A stretch of 64,000 nucleotides of DNA from Gnetum montanum (GCA_015680685.1 MNCI01015910.1:706939-770938); one strand, 5' to 3'; positions 1-11,765 are shown, counted from the first letter of the stretch. Translations and numbers: made by a program. Notes: generated by a model from the sequence alone, not told the origin.

Positions 1-252
1 CAGCACCGTCCGCTACAACGATAAACTAGCAGTCGCACCAGGCAGTGTCCGCAATGATGATAAGCTAGTAGCACCAAGCACCGCCCACCACAGCGTAAAA
101 CTGGCACTGTTAGTCCACTATGACTATAAATTGCCATTGCACGTCCACTACAAAGTAAAAATGGCATGTACGGTTTGTTGGGACCTTAAACCAGCACAGC
201 GGTCTGCTGGGACCTTAAACTAGCACATAGTCTACCAAGACCTTAAACTGGG
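1..252 (+). repeat. Degenerate minisatellite (about 8 units of 28-36 bp)
   Basis: Units end in variants of TAAACTRGCA and contain GTCYRCYR. The last three read GGGACCTTAAACCAGCA, GGGACCTTAAACTAGCA and AAGACCTTAAACTGGG. The same core (GGCCTTAAACTGG on the minus strand) recurs in element F at 25340-25600, 27745-27815 and 37075-37245. It is in the same orientation relative to the element, so it looks like a shared component of this lineage's 3' untranslated region. Confidence 0.65.
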
Positions 253-1240
253 TTCGCGTCGCACCCTCAACATGCACCACCACCAGATACATGTCGAACA
301 AAGGAGCGTGAAACTGACACGTGGGAGGGACATCACAGCTCCAGGATGCAGTTCTTGATGCAAGGAGAACATGCTCTAGGATGTACATGCCACCACCCTC
401 AGTGTCATGCTGACCCTTCGAAGACGTCGTATGATGTCACACGAGCCCTTCGAACCTACCGTTGCCACAGCCCACCACCTTGACGGTAGTTCCTGGGCTC
501 ATTGCTACTTCTAAGGTGCTGATAGTATTGTGGCCTAGCTACAATATTTTTTCTTCTCAATTCACTATCAAGGTTTCGGCTCGCACAATGTTCAGCTATG
601 TGGTAGCTGATCTCATTGCTAAACTGAGCACGCATTCCTTTGGCGAGGATTTCAATGCATCCATGTCCTCGGTGCCTTGGGGGACCAGCTCCCCCACGAC
701 CAATGCTGCCAGGACCATTGCCGGCCTCCCTGCTTTGGGCATCTCACACTAGCAACGATGCCCGAGAGTAACAACAATGCCAGCAGCTAGCAAGACCTCG
801 TACCCGCAGACGCATCCCGCTACAACAGTAAAGGCTATAGTGTCATGAAGCGAGTGCCTCGACTAACATGGCTATTTGAGAGTGCAAATTCTTGCATGCA
901 CGTAATACAGCTTGCCGTGCTGAAGACTGTAGTAGGCAAGTCAAAATCCTCCATGGATGTAACGCAACTCATCCTACGAGGGGCACACCTTCCTACAGGA
1001 GGTTGAAGAATAGCGCCAGCCAAAGATGAAAATGCAAACGAGCCCCTCAAAGCACTCCAACGACGGACTCAGCTAAACATCATCTTTTCTCTCTACCTTA
1101 ACCTCTGCAAAACCAATACAACACTCTCAAGCATGGCCAAGCGATGTCCCAGCACTCACCAAGTGACAACTTTAGCATTTCACCTGCTACAGTGTTTCGT
1201 ATTCTTTGCCGACGTCCATCGAGCCTATTCTCCAGACGTC
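253..1240 (+). other. Internal non-coding tail of element H
   Basis: About 1 kb between the minisatellite and the polypurine tract. Open frames at 462-752 and 1133-1432 show no recognisable domain. The second runs through the PPT into the LTR, so neither is annotated as a gene. In F the matching interval (24423-25340) is also non-coding and of similar length. Confidence 0.45.
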
Positions 1241-1256
1241 AACAAAGAAGGACCAA
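1241..1256 (+). other. Polypurine tract of element H
   Basis: AACAAAGAAGGACCAA, immediately followed by the LTR start TGAAACACC. F has AACAAAGAGGGGCCAT at the same place on its strand. In this class the PPT primes plus-strand DNA synthesis; assignment rests on position and the F comparison. Confidence 0.7.
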
Positions 1257-1534
1257 TGAAACACCCTAAAAAATGCAGGGTCATCCTGGCCTCACTAGGA
1301 TCTTGTAGTCCGCACAGCACGATGGTAGTTCATCGAGAGAAGAATGCTCTGAGTCCAGGTCGGCTAATTTGGAAAATTTTCTACTTTGAGCATGGACAGG
1401 TTTTGTACCATCCTACCCACCCATCAAAGTAGCCTAAATAGTCACCATCCTACTCAGGAATGGTATGCAGAACCGACGGCAGCATCCTAGATGCACAAAA
1501 AATAGTTCGGAAAGTTTTCTAAGTCACGAAGCCT

Positions 1535-1971
1535 GCTATGCTATGTAGCGTAGCAAGCGTCAGAAGACGATGGCAGAACAAAGTGCCACGCTACACAACG
1601 TCACATAGCATAGCATGGCAATGACTTCACTACCTACTCCCCTCGCCCAATTTCAAGTTCTACGGTTGTGTCCTTTTTTCGTCACGAAGTGGCGAACTAT
1701 ATCTGCTGCTACGCTATGCTGAGCTACATGGCGTAGCAAGGTGTAGTAATCCTGCGGAAGAGACAAAAGGTAGTTTGAAAGGTGAAGTCGACAAAGTTTG
1801 CAAAACTTGCATCATAGGAGAATGGTTTGCAAATCGGAAAAACTCTTGCGACTAAGGCAAGTTGCTACGCTATGTAGCGTAGCATAGCGTAGCAAGCATG
1901 TAACAAATAGTAGAACACGCGACAAGGTGCTACGCTATGCCGAGCATCCTATGCCACAAAGCATAGCAAGG
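1535..1971. repeat. Palindromic GCTACGCTATG / CATAGCGTAGC cluster in the H LTR
   Basis: At least five clusters (1535-1558, 1585-1618, 1707-1740, 1863-1896, 1929-1971) repeat GCTACGCTA and its complement TAGCGTAGC, often as near-perfect hairpins. They lie 240-670 bp upstream of the TATA motif, in the U3 part of the LTR. Element B has an analogous array of a different palindrome. Confidence 0.75.
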
Positions 1972-2206
1972 CAAAGAGGTGGTTGAGCGACATCAATGCA
2001 CTCCACCTAATCAGACCGTTGGCACACGTCTCCAGACGCTGATGACGTGATTATGGCGTGGTAGATCGTAGTTATTGCATGGCAGATTCGCATCGCAAAA
2101 GTCTTGTAAGCCTAATGGTCATAGATGGCTCGAGTAGCACCAGTAATATAGCACAAGCCTGCAGCATGTAGCATTCAAATCACTTTTTTTTTCTTACCTT
2201 CAGCCC

Positions 2207-2215
2207 TATAAATAT
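2207..2215 (+). promoter_or_regulatory. TATA box of the H LTR
   Basis: CCCTATAAATATCC in the LTR. The LTRs of A, B, C and G carry TATAAATA in a matching context (AGCCCTATAAATAC in G). Predicted core promoter; no direct evidence of activity. Confidence 0.55.
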
Positions 2216-3439
2216 CCTGGCAAACAGTATGTAACAGGTCCATGATGTTTTACTAAAAAAAAAGAAAAATACTCGCAATTGAGAAAAGTCAGCAAGTTAT
2301 AAAGTTGGCAATTTCAAAAGAATTTGCATCTTTCTGGAAGCAAGCAACTTCTAAGTAGTGGGGACATTTTTTTGAAATTCTAAAACAAAGATTTCCTCTC
2401 TTGCCGGTATTGTAATAATCAAAGTCTTCTGTTTAACACTAGCAATAGAGAGTCTCTTCCGGCTGGCGTGAGATCCCCGTCTCCGTTCTACCACCTTGGT
2501 AGAGCCCTGCATTGTTACGTGAAGTTCATGTCCAAATGCATAGCTCTTTCCTTTTTCAGGCATGCCTTAGTTGCTCTCGAGACCTCTGCACTCTATCACG
2601 CTATGCAGCCAATTGTATCCATCTTGACCGGACGAGTTTGTAGCTTTGGAGCAGTGCATGTTTCTAACCATACTTTACTTTAAAGCCTATTTGATGTCTC
2701 GTTTCTTTGCATTATTTTCTATTTTGTTCATCTTTAAGCATTATTTCGTATTACTATTGCACTTTCACAGTTTCTCTCCTACTTTATTTACCCGTAAGCA
2801 TTATCTCACATTTTGCATTATTTACATTGCAAAAGGCTATATCGATGCTGACGTAAGTCCCTGTCTGATCGACCAGACTATTCAGGGCACCCCATGTTCA
2901 CACACACCCAACACCACCCTCCCGCTGACACGGGGTTGGAACTATCATGTCTGTCGACCCCCCAGTATTTTTTTCCAACTGCCGACATTTTTGATCGCTA
3001 CATATACTTACTGCTTTGATTGGACTTTTCTATTATGGTTGAGCTAGCAGTTTTCATTGCATTATGGGAGGTGGCACTAGTGCTAAAGGATTTGGTTTTT
3101 GGTTTGAAGAACCAACTATTGATGGATGCATATACAAGTTTGGATCTATCCTTGGTGATGTTGAACTATGGTACTCAGTTGGATGATATTGTGGAGTCTA
3201 AATAGAAGCATTTCTAGGAGAGATTGGATGTTTCACATAGTATCCATATGGCTTTGTCTACCAACATGGATATTTTTGGCATGGTGGTGACATGACCGAC
3301 GATTGGGATTGTTGCCACTATTGATGGTACTACTCTTGTGGCTATGGGTAGGCTTCACTAGGATAGTATGTTGGTTGGAAGGTTTGTGTGTAGGTACCTT
3401 AAGGATAAGGTAACCATTTGAGCATTTGTTTCTTGACAA

Positions 3440-5346
3440 ATCTAGGATTAAGTGCATATGCCCCCACCTCTTGTAAGTGTACCATTACTAAAAAACATCC
3501 TTTGGGATGTTTATATTGGCATACAACACATCCTTTCTCATCTTTGAAGCTTAATTCTAAATACTCATCCACTGAGGCTACTTTGCCCTTTCATCCAAAA
3601 TCTTTCTTCTTTTTCATATCCTTTCCATTGCCAAAGACTTGCTCTATTCTCTCTTCCACAATCTTCAATGCTACCGCAAAAGTTTCATCAACCGATTCCC
3701 ACATTTTCTCTACCTTTGCTACAATGTCAGTTACCAATTTCTAAATTGGTAGAGTCCTTGCCTGAATTGCCTGATCCAAGATTTCTTCCTATTGGGTATC
3801 ACAAATTCTTACATCTCTTTTCTTGATAGACATGTCTCTATTATATTCTTCCACTAATTCTCTCTTTCTTAACTCATCTTTCTCCTTTCCCACTTGATCA
3901 ATCAATCTCTGTATATAATGGATAGACATCTCTAACAATCATCCTTGGGAATAAACCCCAAGGATCTCTTTGGTCTTATTCTACAACCCATGTACAATGT
4001 GCCTTAACTATTCTTACTATAAAAATCCATGGCCTGGGCATCTATGTAGTAGTGAATAATACCTACTCATTGCCACATCAAGGGATTCATGGATCCCTTG
4101 CTTCCATCCTTGGATTTGTTTCCACAAATTGGACACTCATGAATAAGTTTAATATCATTGAAGAGCTCTAGCATGGTACTCCATCTTTTGATTGATTCTA
4201 GTTCAAGTGATTTGTACCAGCTCTTAGCTTCTTTCATAAATATTTGTAGGAACAAATTTAATTTCTACTAATCACTTTCAATATTTTGTAGGGTGTATGT
4301 ATCGTCAAATGCTTGAAGGTGATGTTGATGATCAACATTATAACTACCCTCAAATATGGGCACGCTATTCATATCTAGTCATTTGATACAACTATTCCTG
4401 ACATGCTTGGATGCAATATAAACAACTTCCCTAATTTTGATCATGCTTTGAGTAGCCAATAGGGGTTCATCATCATAATTGGGTTTGTTGACTCTATTGT
4501 AGTGTACCCCCTTTGATGCTCATGTCATTCTTGATCTTCTCTTCTATCCCTATGCCTTCTTCATTTGTAATCTTCATCTTCCTCATCTAATGCATTGGGT
4601 GATAATCATGGCTATCACAAGTTCTTCTCTCCTACCTATCATGGTCTTGGTGCCTTAGCCACCTCCTATCAGAGTCCACTAACGATTATAAGGATGAGGA
4701 TGAGGTAGTAGGAGAATGGAACCAACTTGTCCTCTTTTCATTACTCTAGTATTCTTCTTTGTAACATCCAATAGAAACTCTTGGCCTTGAGTCCTACTTA
4801 TACTTTGAGTCAATCACCTCCTCTTGGGTGCCTCTACTTAGGTGGAATGTAGTTGAACTTTGATAGTTCCTCCAATCGGATGATAGATGTTTGCAAATGG
4901 AATTCATGATTTTGATGGAGTTCCTCAATGATGAATGCATCATCATCAAGATTTTCTAAGACAATAGGAGAGTTGACTTTCTTTCCTTATTATGGACATG
5001 TTTAATTTCATGGTAGAATCTCTCTCTACTTGCTCCTCATTAGGCTAATAGGGCCATGTCATGTGTTTGGTCACATGTGCCTTACTTAAATTCATGCTCC
5101 TTATAGCTGTCTAAAGCATGATGGGTGCTAAGCACTCTAGAGGTAAAACAATGTTACCTTGAAGACATCTCCATCTTAGTTTCCCATCTTGGTGAAAGAT
5201 GAAAGTAAAATCAAGATAATAAGGATTTTGATGAGCATATGACATCCTTGCTTTCATTGGCATACTCCATTCTTCCTCATCACTGATTCTATCATTGTCC
5301 CTTATTATCTCTTAGTAGGTGATGATGTATCTTTGTTTGAAGCCAT
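3440..5346 (-). pseudogene. Decayed gag of element A
   Basis: Gag builds the virus-like particle of LTR retrotransposons. The start ATG at 5346 follows the PBS by about 125 bases and begins MAS, as in C. The capsid-like core is visible at 4067-4255 (KEAKSWYKSLELESIKRWS, then MLELFND) and matches element B at 13770-13850. Near the 3' end (about 3480-3520) lies a knuckle-like CQY-x-HPKGCF, also present in B at about 14493-14523. The frame is broken by many stops and indels, so it cannot make protein. No RT, RNase H or integrase follows. Confidence 0.6.
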
Positions 5347-5470
5347 GTTGTGGTTTATGACATTTGGTTAAGTGTGCTTACTTTAGATTTATAAGAAGAT
5401 TATGAATTTTAACTTTGGTTCTTAATACAACAAAATTTATGAAATCAATTACTCAACATACATTGACTTG

Positions 5471-5488
5471 TCCCCAATAATGGTGCAA
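5471..5488 (-). other. Primer-binding site of element A (tRNA-Asp type, decayed)
   Basis: Minus strand reads TTGCACCATTATTGGGGA, one base after the LTR end. It fits the plant tRNA-Asp 3' end complement TGGCGCCGTTGCCGGGGA with six mismatches; five are G-to-A or C-to-T changes. Confidence 0.65.
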
Positions 5489-5489
5489 A

Positions 5490-6365
5490 TGATGAGTGGT
5501 GGAGCAATTCAATACCCAATAATACAAGTCATAGGCATTCACACATGACTAGATCACAATCCATGGATGAGGCAACATTAATATACTAACAATCGGTTTA
5601 AGTTTGAGACCATTGTCTTCCCACATGGAGCTAGTGAAGTCTATGTGTATGTTTTAGGTCACCATGAGCTATATGATATCTAAGGTTGTTTGGCCATTCT
5701 TGCTCCTAGCAAACATGATTAAATGAAAATAGCTTCTAATCCTAAGTCTAAGTAATTATTGGAAAGTAAATCTAACTTAGCCTAATGCAATGGATATTTG
5801 GTCTTGCTCTACTATACATGCCTTGGACTCATGTAGTCATCACTAGGATTACCAAGTGGTATTACTACTAAGTGAATCAATCAACGCCACTGCTAGGTTA
5901 TTAAATAACTACACTTAGTGCTCAAAACCAATTGTATCCATACCTCTTATGTTCAACATGTAATATAAAATTCTTATAAAGTAAGTGATTAAATAGGAAA
6001 ATAGGGAAAATTATTCTAAGTAAACATAAGAAAGCTACGTGGATGTTGCAATGATGATAAGCAATCTTGATCTTTATTGCCAGTCATGAACTATGTCCAA
6101 GTACAATTCACTCAAATAAAGACACCATATGATCACTCAACACTACACTATGGGCATACACTCTATTGCTAACTATGGAATGAAACTACAAGAGTTCTAC
6201 TACTAGTGGAATGAAAACTTATGTAGACCTATGTGCCTAAGTGTTATATTTATAAGCTGCACACATCCCACAATATTGTATCTATGATGACGTAACATGT
6301 TCTATGATATCAAATAAATGACATCATAGATACGATATCATTGCCAACTAAAATTGACTTTATCA
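5490..6365 (-). repeat. 5' LTR of element A (876 bp)
   Basis: Minus strand starts TGATAAAGTCAA and ends CCACTCATCA. Same family as the C LTR (20918-21771) and the G LTR (46106-46986). U3 has degenerate GATATC palindromes, followed by a TATAAATA motif at 6254-6247. Outer flank is ACTAG; the other flank is out of view. Confidence 0.8.
6247..6254 (-). promoter_or_regulatory. TATA box of the A LTR
   Basis: TATAAATA on the minus strand, just downstream of the decayed GATATC cluster. Same position as the TATA motifs in B, C and G. Confidence 0.5.
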
Positions 6366-6379
6366 ACTAGGGATATTAA

Positions 6380-7900
6380 AAAGATTCTACATCACTTGAC
6401 CTATCTCTAGCAATCTATCCAGAATATCTTCATGCTTCATAGGAGTCATTGAGATTCTGGCAAGCATTTGAGCATCCAATGCTTCAAACATATCAATCGA
6501 TGTCACAACAAGTACATTGAAAGATTTCTTGATGTGATCAATGATGACCTCTATGGCTCCTACTACATCCTAGTGTTGCATGACCATAATAGTGGTACCT
6601 TCACTGATTTCAAGCATGACTTGGAATGATGCAACATACTCAAATATCTGTTGCTTCTAATCATTCTCTTCTCTTGCTTGGATTGATACTTGTCAACTAC
6701 CTGGGTTTGTGAATACTATGGGCCTTGTAGAGCTCTCCTGTACTTTGTACAAATTGGCCTCCTCCCTTGTTCGCCAACTTATTGTTTCTACAATCTACTA
6801 TAGATGGCTCATGGATGGTTGATAGTCCTACAATGATGGTGAAACTTATTATCATTACTGTTGCTACTATTGTTTAGCTTGTGGCTAGTTGCTATGTCTA
6901 CTTGTTGTTGCTAACCAGTAGCTAGAATGCTACCAATAAGTGTGGTACTTTCAACTCCCTCGATGCTTGTTGATTTTTCTACTTGATCCTTCTTTAGCAA
7001 CATTGGCTTGAACATTTTTGCATAAGAAGCATTCTAGGCCTTCCTAGGAACATCATTGGTGTACCCTAGGATTCTAAATTTCTTGCACAACTTCCTAATG
7101 AGGTAAGGAAATTGAAGTGTTAGCTTTCCTACCTTCTTTTCTTCAAACCACCTTTAGATCTCGAGGAAGAACATATGAACAATGTTGATCTTGAATTTCC
7201 CCATCAAACTTTCACTTCCTCTGGCCACATATGTAGATATTCTATTAGGACTCTTTGTTGAAAATAAGTGGTAGGTGCCAATTTTACTATATATCTTTCC
7301 TTAGCTGTGAGCTCACTATAATCTTTGTCTTCTTTACCATATGCCCTATGCAACCACAACCTTTTCACATTAGTATCAAATCTTGTTTGGATCTATGCCA
7401 CATTTTTCCCTTCATTTTGGATGTTAAGGGCCTTGGCAATTACCTCCACTAAGTAAGGTATAGAGACTCCTTTGATTTTGATTATTGCATTGGCTTATTT
7501 ATTTTGCCAAAATTAGTATGTTTCTCCTAAGTACTATTCACAACTATTGGATAATGTCCATAAAGGAAATGCTTGGATTTGTTTCTTCACTGTTTCTAAA
7601 GCAAACTCCATGAAAGGACCAATGTTTAGTTCCACAATGACTATGGACATGATAGACCTTTCTTGTATGGCTTGGAGGCATTCCGGTGACAGTGTGAGGC
7701 ATTGTCCTTGTTCAAGTACTTGTGGAACTTTTGCCTCTCCTTGGGTTGAGTGCTCTATGGAAAAAGTCTATTTATGAATACTATATGATTCAACCTCCTT
7801 CTTTGCATGTTCCACTTGGACAGTTTGTTCTCCTGCTTAACCTCTCCCATGACCTCTTAGTCTCTTGCTCCCATGCTAGGAAGGTTCTTAAACTATTGAT
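6380..7900 (-). pseudogene. 3' ORF of element C, unknown function (remnant)
   Basis: I do not recognise this ORF as RT, RNase H or integrase. It aligns in reverse with element G 43620-45110: for example 7081-7330 matches 44120-44400, and 6430-6690 matches 44830-45070. Finding it at the same place in two independent copies shows it belongs to the family and is not a chance insertion. The first part could be akin to the 'putative plant transposon' ORFs seen downstream in some plant gypsy elements (inference, low confidence). Stops and frameshifts are frequent. Confidence 0.5.
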
Positions 7901-9080
7901 CTATTTCGGGCCATCTACAATCAATAAGGGTTTGAAATTATTATTTCCATTAGTTCTTAATAGTTATTTATCTTCCTCATACCCTTGTTTAGATCAAGTT
8001 CTTATCCTATCAAGGTTGCAGAGTTAGAAACATTTCCAAAAAGAACCCCAATACTTATTATATCATTAGTTAATTATGGCATTTCATAGTTATCATTTTC
8101 TTATTTATTATGGCTTAAAATAGTTGGTATGGTCCATTAGGAGAATTATCTAAGTCTTTCTAGCCTAAGTTTAATTGATTAACTATAAGGTTCTTATTAT
8201 CTTCTTATACTTACCCTTTATGATATCTTCCAATCATTAGAAAAATTTTGGCTCAAAGTTTCTGATATCAACATAGTGTATCCCCCCATGACTAAGTTGA
8301 GCCCTCTGAGATCAACATGATTCAAGAATTTTAAAAATCAAAGCTATGGGGGTGAAGTTATGGCCTCTAGAAGCCAGTGTGCAAGAGCTCTGACAAAAAA
8401 CTATAAAAACTTCTATTGCTACAAATGAGATGAATGAAAAATTTCACTAAACTCCCACGCATATATATACTATTTTTATCAGTCCAACATTGTAGGGGCT
8501 ACAACATCATCATCAAAATTTTGAAATTTTTCATCAATTTTCTTAGAAAAAATGAATCAAATGGAATGTTTGGAAGATGTGAAGCTTTTCTAAAGGGTCT
8601 TGGACCATTAATGATGCACAAGTTTTGAAAATTTGGCATTCAAAGTTTATAAGAAAGGAATCTTGGGCAATGAAAGTTTATTAAATGGATAGGCGATGGG
8701 TTATGAATTTCAAATGTATGGATAGATTGTTTGATGATATGGAAAGTATTTATTGGATCTTGATGATTTTGAAAGGTACAAGATGATGTGGAATTACTTG
8801 TCAAATATGAAATACAAGAGTTGTAGAATTGGCTCCTCCCCCAAAGCATGCTCCAACCCATAGTGCCCTTGTAAAACCACACCTAAAAGTGTCCTTAGGC
8901 ACTCAACACATTAAATGTAAGACATATATTTCTAGAAAAACATACATGTTAGTATCACCAAATTGGGAAAATAAAACTATATTATACAAAACCATAAAGT
9001 TATGATTAAATATATAGTGAGGTGAGATGGACTGTAGAAGGGATTGCTTGAAAATGGGATGTGAGGTATCTTACCATAGG
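7880..9080 (+). repeat. Left arm of a 1.2-kb inverted repeat (C interior versus G interior)
   Basis: Reverse-matches 21772-22967. The arms are homologous parts of two members of one family, C (minus) and G (plus), brought into opposite orientation because C inserted into G. Includes the motif GTGAGGTATCTTACCATAGG at the end of the arm. No gene of its own in 8040-9080. Confidence 0.75.
8283..8295 (-). other. Internal PPT-like box TTAGTCATGGGGG in element C
   Basis: Minus strand reads TTAGTCATGGGGGG. The same 13-mer occurs three times in element B (15984, 17364, 17916), the last one directly at the 3' LTR. Here it is far from any LTR. Confidence 0.5.
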
Positions 9081-9779
9081 CATAATGGATTCTTATGTGT
9101 AATTTCTGGTTAGAGTAATCATTAGCCCTTATTTCCAAGATTCAAACCAAGTCCAAACCACTTTCTAATGACATTGCATTTTTTCATCCTTAGGATTTAC
9201 AATCATAAGACTACCACTATTGCAAAAAGCATTACACTTGACGTGTTGTTCAAGGGAGGAGTTTATTTTTTGAGATTCCTGAGAAGTTTCCAACCTTTAG
9301 GTGTGGGTAATATAGATTTCTAATGGAACCCCCAAAAATTTATTCTATGCATGGATTTTATTTTTGACTGTGTCAACCTTACCAAAAGAACTACCTTTAG
9401 GCATGGGTAACATGTCTTTCTAGTGACATGGTAAGGCAACACTTATTGTACTCTTACTTCAATTTATCATTAGATCTACAAGGATATAACACATCCTTAG
9501 GAACAGGATAAAAATCACAGTACTAATCCAAGAGAATCCACAAATTTCTTTGATGTTACATCCTTGACATTCTCGTTTGGTTCTTCACTCTTCTATCCAG
9601 GCATAATGATCACAGGTTTATTCATAGCTTTATTATAAGAAGAATGTCATTCTAGCCATAGTAAGAACCTCTTATTATTGAAATGTGTGGATCAATGTCA
9701 TGGTCTCACTATATAGGTAATCAACCCCTTATGATTTGACCATATGGAGAAATCTTTACCTTATTGGAACTAAATCTTG

Positions 9780-10060
9780 CTTTATTTAGTGTATTTTATT
9801 CACAATTGACAAAAATATATACAAATGAAATGATGAAAAAGTAGAAAAAAATATCAAATATATAGAGAATTAAAAAGATAAAAAGAATGAAAAAATATCC
9901 AAGAATTTGAAAATATCAAAGAATAGCAAATGATTAAGAAATGAAAAAGTTTAAAAGAATGAAAATATGTCAACGAATGTGAAAAAATATTAATAGAAGA
10001 AAAAGGCATAACAAAAATTATAAACCAAAAAAATTAGAAAAAAAAAGTTAAAAAGCACTT
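9780..10060 (-). repeat. A-rich degenerate short-period repeat in element C
   Basis: Plus strand repeats variants of GAAAAAATATCAAAGAAT. On the element's own strand this is a T-rich tract, comparable in composition and place to the TTTTTGTTTTACACAT array of element B. The rest of 9080-10890 holds no gene I can support. Confidence 0.5.
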
Positions 10061-10889
10061 ATTAATTCCTAATTCATGATAAGGAATCTTCCCCATGACT
10101 GAACTCATGGGTGAGTGCTCAAAAAATGGATCCTAGATCCCTTGGATCCTACACTCCAGGTTTCTCACTTACCATCCTTAGTGACTTAGATTTTTGGTTA
10201 TCGTCCCATGTAATCTTGATGGTAATTGAAGTTTGATCATCTAAGGACATATATCCTATTGGAATAGATGATCTTTCTATTTCAAAAGGTCCACCTATAT
10301 GTTATTTTTTATTCCTGAATTCAAACTCTAAGTTTGTATTTCCTCTATCACCTAGTGTATGATTATGGTTTAATATTTTTATTTTTGAGTTCTTAGTTGG
10401 AATCATTTTCTTATAATAGGATTTAATAAGTGGGTTTGATGTTTCCATGCATGTTTTTGATGATTTTAGATTCTTATTTTCTGGCCATTGGGTGTCATGG
10501 GCCATGATCCTTCTTGTACACACACTTATTTCTCACATCTATTCTAGACTAGTGTAAGGATTGTGTTGACATTTTGAACTTTTGATCCACAACTGCACCC
10601 TTCTTTATCATTACTAATTCATGAAATCCTTTGTGTGTGTATGGATCCTTACTTGTCTTCCTTAGAAATTTTGATAGATAAGTTTCTCATTCTTAACTTA
10701 GCATCCACAATGCTAAGCCATGCTCTCCTCATAATGATAGGAAATTTCCTATCATCATTCTTCACATCAATCATCAAAAAATATACTGAATAGGAGCACC
10801 CATTAATGGTAGTCACCACATCTTCTATTTATCCCAGAGGAATGGTGATAAATTAGACTACTAGCTTTAACTTTATGTTGCACTTCTTT

Positions 10890-11080
10890 AAGGGTGGTAG
10901 GTTCCATACCTTATATGTTTCTTGAGAGATCAAATTTACTCTAGATCTTGAGTCTATTAGAGCCTTGCATGGTGAATTTTTGGCTACTTGTAAATAAATC
11001 AAAGAAATTCTTGAATCAATTCCTTTCTTAGGAAGTGGATCTTTCTAAATCTAGGTTGATACTATATCTATTAGCATGAT
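10890..11080 (-). pseudogene. Protease (retropepsin) remnant of element C
   Basis: Retropepsins cut Gag and Pol and act as dimers with one catalytic Asp each. The minus strand reads IYLQVAKNSPCKALIDSRS then NLIS. The matching B stretch is IYLQVTGNKPHKALLDLGS then NLIS. The catalytic D-S/T-G is D-S-R here. Downstream, toward 10.3 kb, the frame is lost. Assignment rests on the alignment with B and the usual ALLD-G-S pattern of plant gypsy proteases. Confidence 0.6.
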
Positions 11081-11632
11081 AGTTTTAAGTTCCTAATTTG
11101 ATTGTTGTGGAAGCGTGGTGTTTGTAGGAGGATTTGTCATAGGAGAAACTTATCTTAATGAAGTCCTAATTCTACCAAACTTTTTGGACTTGTCCTAAAG
11201 AAATGATGTTTCTTAGATTTTTCTCTAGTGTTGTTGTTATGACCCTTTATTTTTACATTCACTACCCTTGCAACACTTCTCTACTAAGGTTGTGATGGTA
11301 ATTCTCCCTACATGATAGGTGGTAGTACTAGTGGCAAAGAATTGGAAGGGAGACTTGATAGGCTAGTTGCTAGTAGATGTGCATAAGGACTGTTATCCAT
11401 CCTTGGAGTAGAAGGCTTGTAGTATTTTGATGAATAATAAAAAGAAGTTTGGACTAAAGCATCCCTAGAGATATTGGGCATTGAATGTAATATCAATAAG
11501 AGTCTACTTACCTGTATGAATATTATTGCCTTGGTCGTGATATTGCCCATGTCTATGGTTGCTCTGAATATTGGTGGTATTGCTCTTATGGTTGTGGGTA
11601 GGCTCTACTCAAGTAATATGTTGGCTAGAAAT

Positions 11633-11637
11633 GTTAC
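11633..11637. other. Left target-site duplication of element B (GTTAC)
   Basis: GTTAC directly precedes the 5' LTR and is repeated at 18769-18773 directly after the 3' LTR. Five-base duplications are the rule for Ty3/gypsy integrases. Confidence 0.9.
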
Positions 11638-11646
11638 TGACGGGAC

Positions 11647-11765
11647 GCGATATCGCATACGTGATATTGTTTCCACTGCGATATCGCATCCCCCGCGATA
11701 TCGCATACGTGATATCGGTCCACCGCGATATCGCATCCCTCGCGATATCGCGTACGCGATATCAC
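11647..11765. repeat. Array of eight GCGATATCGC palindromes in U3 of the B 5' LTR
   Basis: Ten-base palindromes start at 11647, 11661, 11678, 11695, 11709, 11725, 11742 and 11756. Five are the perfect GCGATATCGC and three are variants (GTGATATTGT, GTGATATCGG, GCGATATCAC). Spacing alternates 14 and 16-17 bases, so the higher unit is 47-48 bp with three palindromes each. The array ends about 17 bp before the TATA motif. Confidence 0.95.

Larger units (their letters stand above)
1..3002 (+). mobile_element. Element H: 3' end of an LTR retrotransposon (internal tail plus 3' LTR), related to element F
   Basis: Seen: a polypurine-like run (1241-1256) sits directly before TGAAACACC at 1257. Element F has the same arrangement on the minus strand (PPT-like run, then TGAAACACC at 24407). 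The LTR ends near 3002 in GATCGCTACA, against GGTTGCAACA in F. To the right the sequence is the interior of element A, so H inserted into A. The 5' part of H, and its gag and pol genes, lie left of the window. No coding frame is convincing in 1-3002; the short open frames run across LTR and minisatellite DNA. Confidence 0.7.
1257..3002 (+). repeat. 3' LTR of element H (about 1746 bp)
   Basis: Starts TGAAACACC and ends GATCGCTACA, close to the LTR termini of F (1428-1440 bp). Contains a TATA motif at 2207-2215 and an array of palindromes upstream of it. The partner LTR is outside the window, so the right boundary is inferred from F and from where the interior of A resumes. Confidence 0.65.
3003..6365 (-). 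mobile_element. Element A: gag-bearing LTR retrotransposon, 5' LTR and gag half, cut by H
   Basis: Minus-strand order is LTR (6365-5490), tRNA-Asp-type PBS, degenerate gag (5346 to about 3440), then sequence matching the interior of element C (3030-3410 aligns with 11310-11637). It stops where the H LTR ends at 3002. The right edge interrupts the 3' ORF of C at the point matching about 45110 in G, which shows A inserted into C. Its 3' half lies beyond the left edge. Many in-frame stops: a dead copy. Confidence 0.75.

Noticed and set aside
462-752. Plus-strand open frame of 96 codons near the left edge
   Set aside because: Lies in the 3' tail of element H next to the minisatellite; no domain and no similarity to gag or pol.
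11647-11765. CRISPR-like regularly spaced repeats
   Set aside because: Spacers are 4-7 bases, units are palindromes in an LTR, and the genome is a plant.
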